Assembly (NCBI GenBank): GCA_030040115.1
Contig: JASHUH010000060.1
Location: 1 to 8,826, forward strand
Origin: Acidobacteriaceae bacterium
GTDB taxonomy: Bacteria > Acidobacteriota > Terriglobia > Terriglobales > Acidobacteriaceae
DNA: 8,826 nt
Direction: 5' to 3'
Positions 6,492 through 8,826 of the stretch are shown piece after piece; positions within the stretch are counted from its first letter, which is position 1, and each line of letters begins with the position of its first letter. The notes beneath the pieces are model-generated. The model did no database searches and was not told the DNA's origin. It saw nothing but the letters and a program-made list of their open reading frames with translations. The position numbers were made by a program, and so were the translations under genes.

Positions 6492-8081
6492 GTGATGAAG
6501 CTTTTGAAAGACCGCATGGCGTATGCCGCTGGAGCGCTGCTGTTGGCCGCTTCGGGTTGGTTCTCAGTCTGCCCCCAGCATCTGGCGGCGCAGGATCTCG
6601 AAAGCGCACAGCTTTTGCATCCGCCGGCCGACAGTTGGCCACTGTACCATGGCGACTACTCGGGTGAGCGCCACAGCCACCTCACCCAAATCACCGCGGC
6701 GAATGTCGGCGATCTCAGTCTTTTCTGGGCCTTCCAGACGCATCAGGTGACGGATATCAAGTGTTCTCCTTTGCTTGTGGATGGAGTTTTGTACTTTACG
6801 GTTCCGGATCATGTCTGGGCTGTGGATGCGCTGTCAGGGCACATGATCTGGCACTATTACCGAAAATCCACCAAGGGGCTTCACATCGGTCACCGCGGCG
6901 TAGCCATGTACAAAGGCTGGGTCTACTTCACCACGCCAGACGATCATCTGATCGCGCTCAACGCCAAGGACGGGACAGTGTATTGGGATAAGGTGTTCGC
7001 CGACGTCGATCGCGGTTACTGGTCCACCCTGGCGCCCCTGGTGGTGGGCGATCACGTGATTGTCGGCGTCAGTGGCGATTTCGATAACCTGCCCGGCTAT
7101 CTTCGCTCCCTCGATGCGGAAACCGGCGAAACGCAATGGCAATGGGACTCGACGCCGCCTGCGGGAACACCGAACAGCACCACCGGCGGCATGACGTGGA
7201 TGACAGGAACCTACGATCCTGCGTTGAATCTTGTCTATTGGGGGACGGGCAATCCCACGCCGGTTTTGAATGGGCGGCCTCGTCCCGGCAAGGATCGCTA
7301 TACCTGCAGCATTGTGGCTCTCAATCCCGACACCGGCAAGCTGGTGTGGGCTTTTCAGCCTTCACCGCATGACACACACGATTGGGATGCGGTGGAAACC
7401 CCCGTCTTAGTCGATGGCGAGTTTCATGGCAGCCCGCGCAAAATGCTCATGCAAGCCTCGCGCAACGGCTACTTTTTTGTGCTCGACCGCGTCACCGGCA
7501 AAGATCTGCTGACCACCACATTCGGGCTGGTCAACTGGTCACTGGGCGTGGATGCGCAGGGCGAGCCCATTCCGAATCCGGACAAAGAGCCTGCGCCCGA
7601 TGGCCGGCTCATCGCTCCGGACGAAGGCGGCCTGACCAACTTTCGCGCACCCAGCTTCGATCCGAAGACCGGACTATTTATCGTGGACGCCCACCCCAGT
7701 TACAGCATTTATTTCGCCAAGCCAGCCGATGGCGCTTATGGATGGGCGGGCGCCGACTACGGTCTGTGGGGCAAGGGAACGATCGAGGCCATTGACTATC
7801 AGACGGGCAAAATTCGCTGGCGCCACGAGGTGGGCGAGGGCGGCTCGGGCGCCGGGGTGCTGACCACAGATTCCGGGCTCACGTTCACCGGCGACAGCAC
7901 CGGGAACGTGCTGGCGCTCGACACCGCGACCGGCAAGACCCTTTGGCACGCGGGCACAGGTTCGCCGATGCGCAGCTCTCCGATTTGCTATGAACTCGAC
8001 GGCCGCGAGTACATTGTGACCGGCAGCGGCAGCGATCTGTTTGCGTGGGCGCTGCCGGCAAACGGGAAGGAAGATAAGTAA
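6492..8081 (+). CDS. secreted PQQ-dependent dehydrogenase-fold protein, acidobacterial quinoprotein-like group
   Basis: The 529-residue product has a signal peptide (MMKLLKDR, hydrophobic core about 11-25, cleavage near LAA|QD at 33/34) and the W-type beta-propeller repeats of PQQ alcohol dehydrogenases, seen in segments such as IALNAKDGTVYW, YLRSLDAETGETQW, VALNPDTGKLVW and LALDTATGKTLW. Positions equivalent to methanol dehydrogenase active-site residues are W236, N254 (GTGNP), the catalytic Asp D299 (THDWD) and R324 (SRNG). The position two after D299 is V301, so the extra Asp of lanthanide enzymes is absent. The adjacent Cys pair that covers PQQ is missing: the region reads HIGHRG (131-136). 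The metal-ligand Glu region reads SGDFD (194-198). I recall an NCBI family named acido-empty-quinoprotein group A with such features; membership is not verified here. GTG at 6492 lies 9 nt after GAGG (6479-6482); ATG at 6495 is the alternative. It forms an operon with the cytochrome upstream. Substrate unknown. Confidence 0.88.
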   Translation: MMKLLKDRMAYAAGALLLAASGWFSVCPQHLAAQDLESAQLLHPPADSWPLYHGDYSGERHSHLTQITAANVGDLSLFWAFQTHQVTDIKCSPLLVDGVLYFTVPDHVWAVDALSGHMIWHYYRKSTKGLHIGHRGVAMYKGWVYFTTPDDHLIALNAKDGTVYWDKVFADVDRGYWSTLAPLVVGDHVIVGVSGDFDNLPGYLRSLDAETGETQWQWDSTPPAGTPNSTTGGMTWMTGTYDPALNLVYWGTGNPTPVLNGRPRPGKDRYTCSIVALNPDTGKLVWAFQPSPHDTHDWDAVETPVLVDGEFHGSPRKMLMQASRNGYFFVLDRVTGKDLLTTTFGLVNWSLGVDAQGEPIPNPDKEPAPDGRLIAPDEGGLTNFRAPSFDPKTGLFIVDAHPSYSIYFAKPADGAYGWAGADYGLWGKGTIEAIDYQTGKIRWRHEVGEGGSGAGVLTTDSGLTFTGDSTGNVLALDTATGKTLWHAGTGSPMRSSPICYELDGREYIVTGSGSDLFAWALPANGKEDK

Positions 8082-8260
8082 CACGGCGCTGCGTCCCCGC
8101 GCGCTCAAATCAGGCCCCGGTCCCCATTTCCTGGAAACGATCAAGCGAGCGCAGGGAGGCGCCGATTTTTGGAGGGAATCGACCCTTGAGTTCCCGGCTT
8201 CGATGTACGGCAGAAGGAGAAGCGCTATGGCGGCAATGGAGGGCCTGTTATGCCTTGGCG

Positions 8261-8641
8261 TCAGTCGGCTTTGGCCACCGCGCCGGCCGCTCTTGCGCGC
8301 AGCGACTCAATGGCGTCGAGAAGCGGAACGGGATCGGGGAGAACCTCGCAATCCACATCGTAAAGGCGCTCGTGCTTGCTCTGGATGGCGTGGACGCGCA
8401 AAACGCGAATGCCGGGGTTGAGGCGCCGCAGTTCATCGGCCAGATGCGCGGCGTGGTTGGCGTCGACCGAGTGGCATAGAATCGCGATCTCAATCGCGTT
8501 GAGCTTGGCGGCGTCCAACGGCGAAGCGCTGGTCATCGACTCGACTGCGTAGCCGACACTTTCTAAGACCAATTGACGCGAATAGCGCAATCCATCGTCG
8601 TCGCAGATGGAAAGAATTTTGATCGGCTGATTTTCGTTCAT
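8261..8641 (-). CDS. receiver-like protein lacking the phospho-acceptor aspartate
   Basis: The 126-residue protein starts at the ATG at 8641, 9 nt after AGG on the minus strand. An in-frame ATG at 8761 lies inside or before a terminator hairpin and would add 40 unrelated residues. The N-terminus IKILSICDDDGLRYSRQLVLESVGY resembles the first strand, acidic cluster (D14-D16) and first helix of a CheY-like receiver domain. The third strand reads IAILCHSVD (52-60), where the phospho-acceptor Asp is expected but Cys/His stand instead. LADELRRLNPGIRVLRVH follows as the next helix and strand, and the usual conserved Lys is not evident. The last residues are Ala-rich. There is no output domain. It could be a phosphorylation-independent adaptor or sensor. 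It converges on the quinoprotein gene, with 179 nt between the two stops and no clear terminator. The domain assignment is by pattern only. Confidence 0.7.
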   Translation of the reverse strand: MNENQPIKILSICDDDGLRYSRQLVLESVGYAVESMTSASPLDAAKLNAIEIAILCHSVDANHAAHLADELRRLNPGIRVLRVHAIQSKHERLYDVDCEVLPDPVPLLDAIESLRARAAGAVAKAD

Positions 8642-8653
8642 GGCGCAACACCT

Positions 8654-8692
8654 GGGGCTTTCAGCAAGACGGAACGCATCTTGAGCCACCCC
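8654..8692 (-). other. hairpin-forming leader in front of the receiver-like gene
   Basis: On the minus strand CAAGAT (8683-8678) can pair with GTCTTG (8670-8665) around a 7-nt loop. The flanking GGG and GCT (within 8692-8684) can pair with AGC and CCC (within 8659-8654), giving a stacked, interrupted stem. It ends just before the AGGTG (8653-8649) that serves as ribosome binding site. A structured leader is plausible, but one wobble and internal loops make it modest. Confidence 0.3.
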
Positions 8693-8708
8693 GAAGAGGA
8701 AGGCAGGG

Positions 8709-8749
8709 AAAAAGTCGCCACGCGCCGGCGGGAATCGGCGCGCGGCGAC
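8709..8749 (-). terminator. intrinsic terminator of a minus-strand transcript entering from the right
   Basis: The two 14-nt arms at 8714-8727 and 8736-8749 are inverted copies with one mismatch and an 8-nt loop. Both are GC-rich. On the minus strand the stem is followed at once by five T residues (8713-8709), the classical Rho-independent layout. No gene for it lies inside the window, so it should end a gene or RNA that starts beyond 8826. It stands about 70 nt before the receiver-like gene and so separates the two, or attenuates read-through into it. Confidence 0.75.
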
Positions 8750-8826
8750 CGTTTGGCCCAAGGGGAAGGCCGCGAAATGTCCTGGACGGGTGGGCTGGGT
8801 GGCCGAGGCCCGAGCGCACGGTGGAT

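Noticed and set aside
8227..8421. Plus-strand small ORF with a good ribosome binding sequence (AAGGAG before ATG)
   Set aside because: Its product is Arg/Trp/Pro-rich and antisense to the receiver-like gene. The minus-strand frame has a plausible fold, so the ribosome binding sequence is likely a coincidence.
8789..8826. GGTGGCCGAG, resembling the D-arm of tRNA-Ser or tRNA-Leu, at the right edge
   Set aside because: The following bases do not provide the GGC needed to close a D-stem, and the window ends before an anticodon arm could be checked.

Overview
The window looks like GC-rich chromosomal DNA of a free-living, diderm, respiring bacterium. The gene repertoire points to Acidobacteriota: a secreted quinoprotein-like enzyme without the usual PQQ disulphide, its two-haem cytochrome partner, a large secreted beta-propeller protein, and a MurQ/LexA pair. 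The phylum assignment is inferred from family resemblance, not from a marker gene.

Left block, all on the minus strand and reading right to left: murQ (4566-3565), a secreted seven-bladed propeller protein with an Ig-like tail (3410-1116), and a LolC/LolE-type permease (1110 to the left edge, 3' end outside the window). The propeller and permease genes are only 5 nt apart and are probably translationally coupled. murQ is separated from the propeller gene by 154 nt in which I see no convincing promoter or terminator. The block links wall recycling (MurQ) with envelope proteins.

Centre: a 252-nt divergent region (4567-4818) separates murQ from lexA, with a promoter candidate in each direction. 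The lexA promoter ends 6 nt before the ATG, so the mRNA is predicted to be leaderless. It contains a 7-nt direct repeat at an 11-nt period that is a good candidate for the LexA operator. lexA (4819-5424) has a complete helix-turn-helix and an intact self-cleaving Ser/Lys protease domain. The 246 nt after it (5425-5670) contain only a weak promoter candidate and the ribosome binding site of the next gene.

Right block, plus strand: a two-gene operon encoding a di-haem periplasmic cytochrome c (5671-6456) and a PQQ-dehydrogenase-fold secreted protein (6492-8081), 35 nt apart. The second haem domain of the cytochrome contains a short beta-rich insert that resembles an Sm/SH3 barrel. The quinoprotein keeps some catalytic positions and lacks others. 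Together they look like a periplasmic dehydrogenase and its electron acceptor.

Right edge, minus strand: a short receiver-like protein without a phospho-acceptor Asp (8641-8261), converging on the quinoprotein gene across 179 nt with no clear terminator. It is preceded by a structured leader and by an intrinsic terminator (8749-8709) that belongs to a gene or RNA beyond the right edge. The last 77 nt (8750-8826) hold no feature I can support. I see no mobile elements, CRISPR arrays, rRNA or complete tRNA genes.
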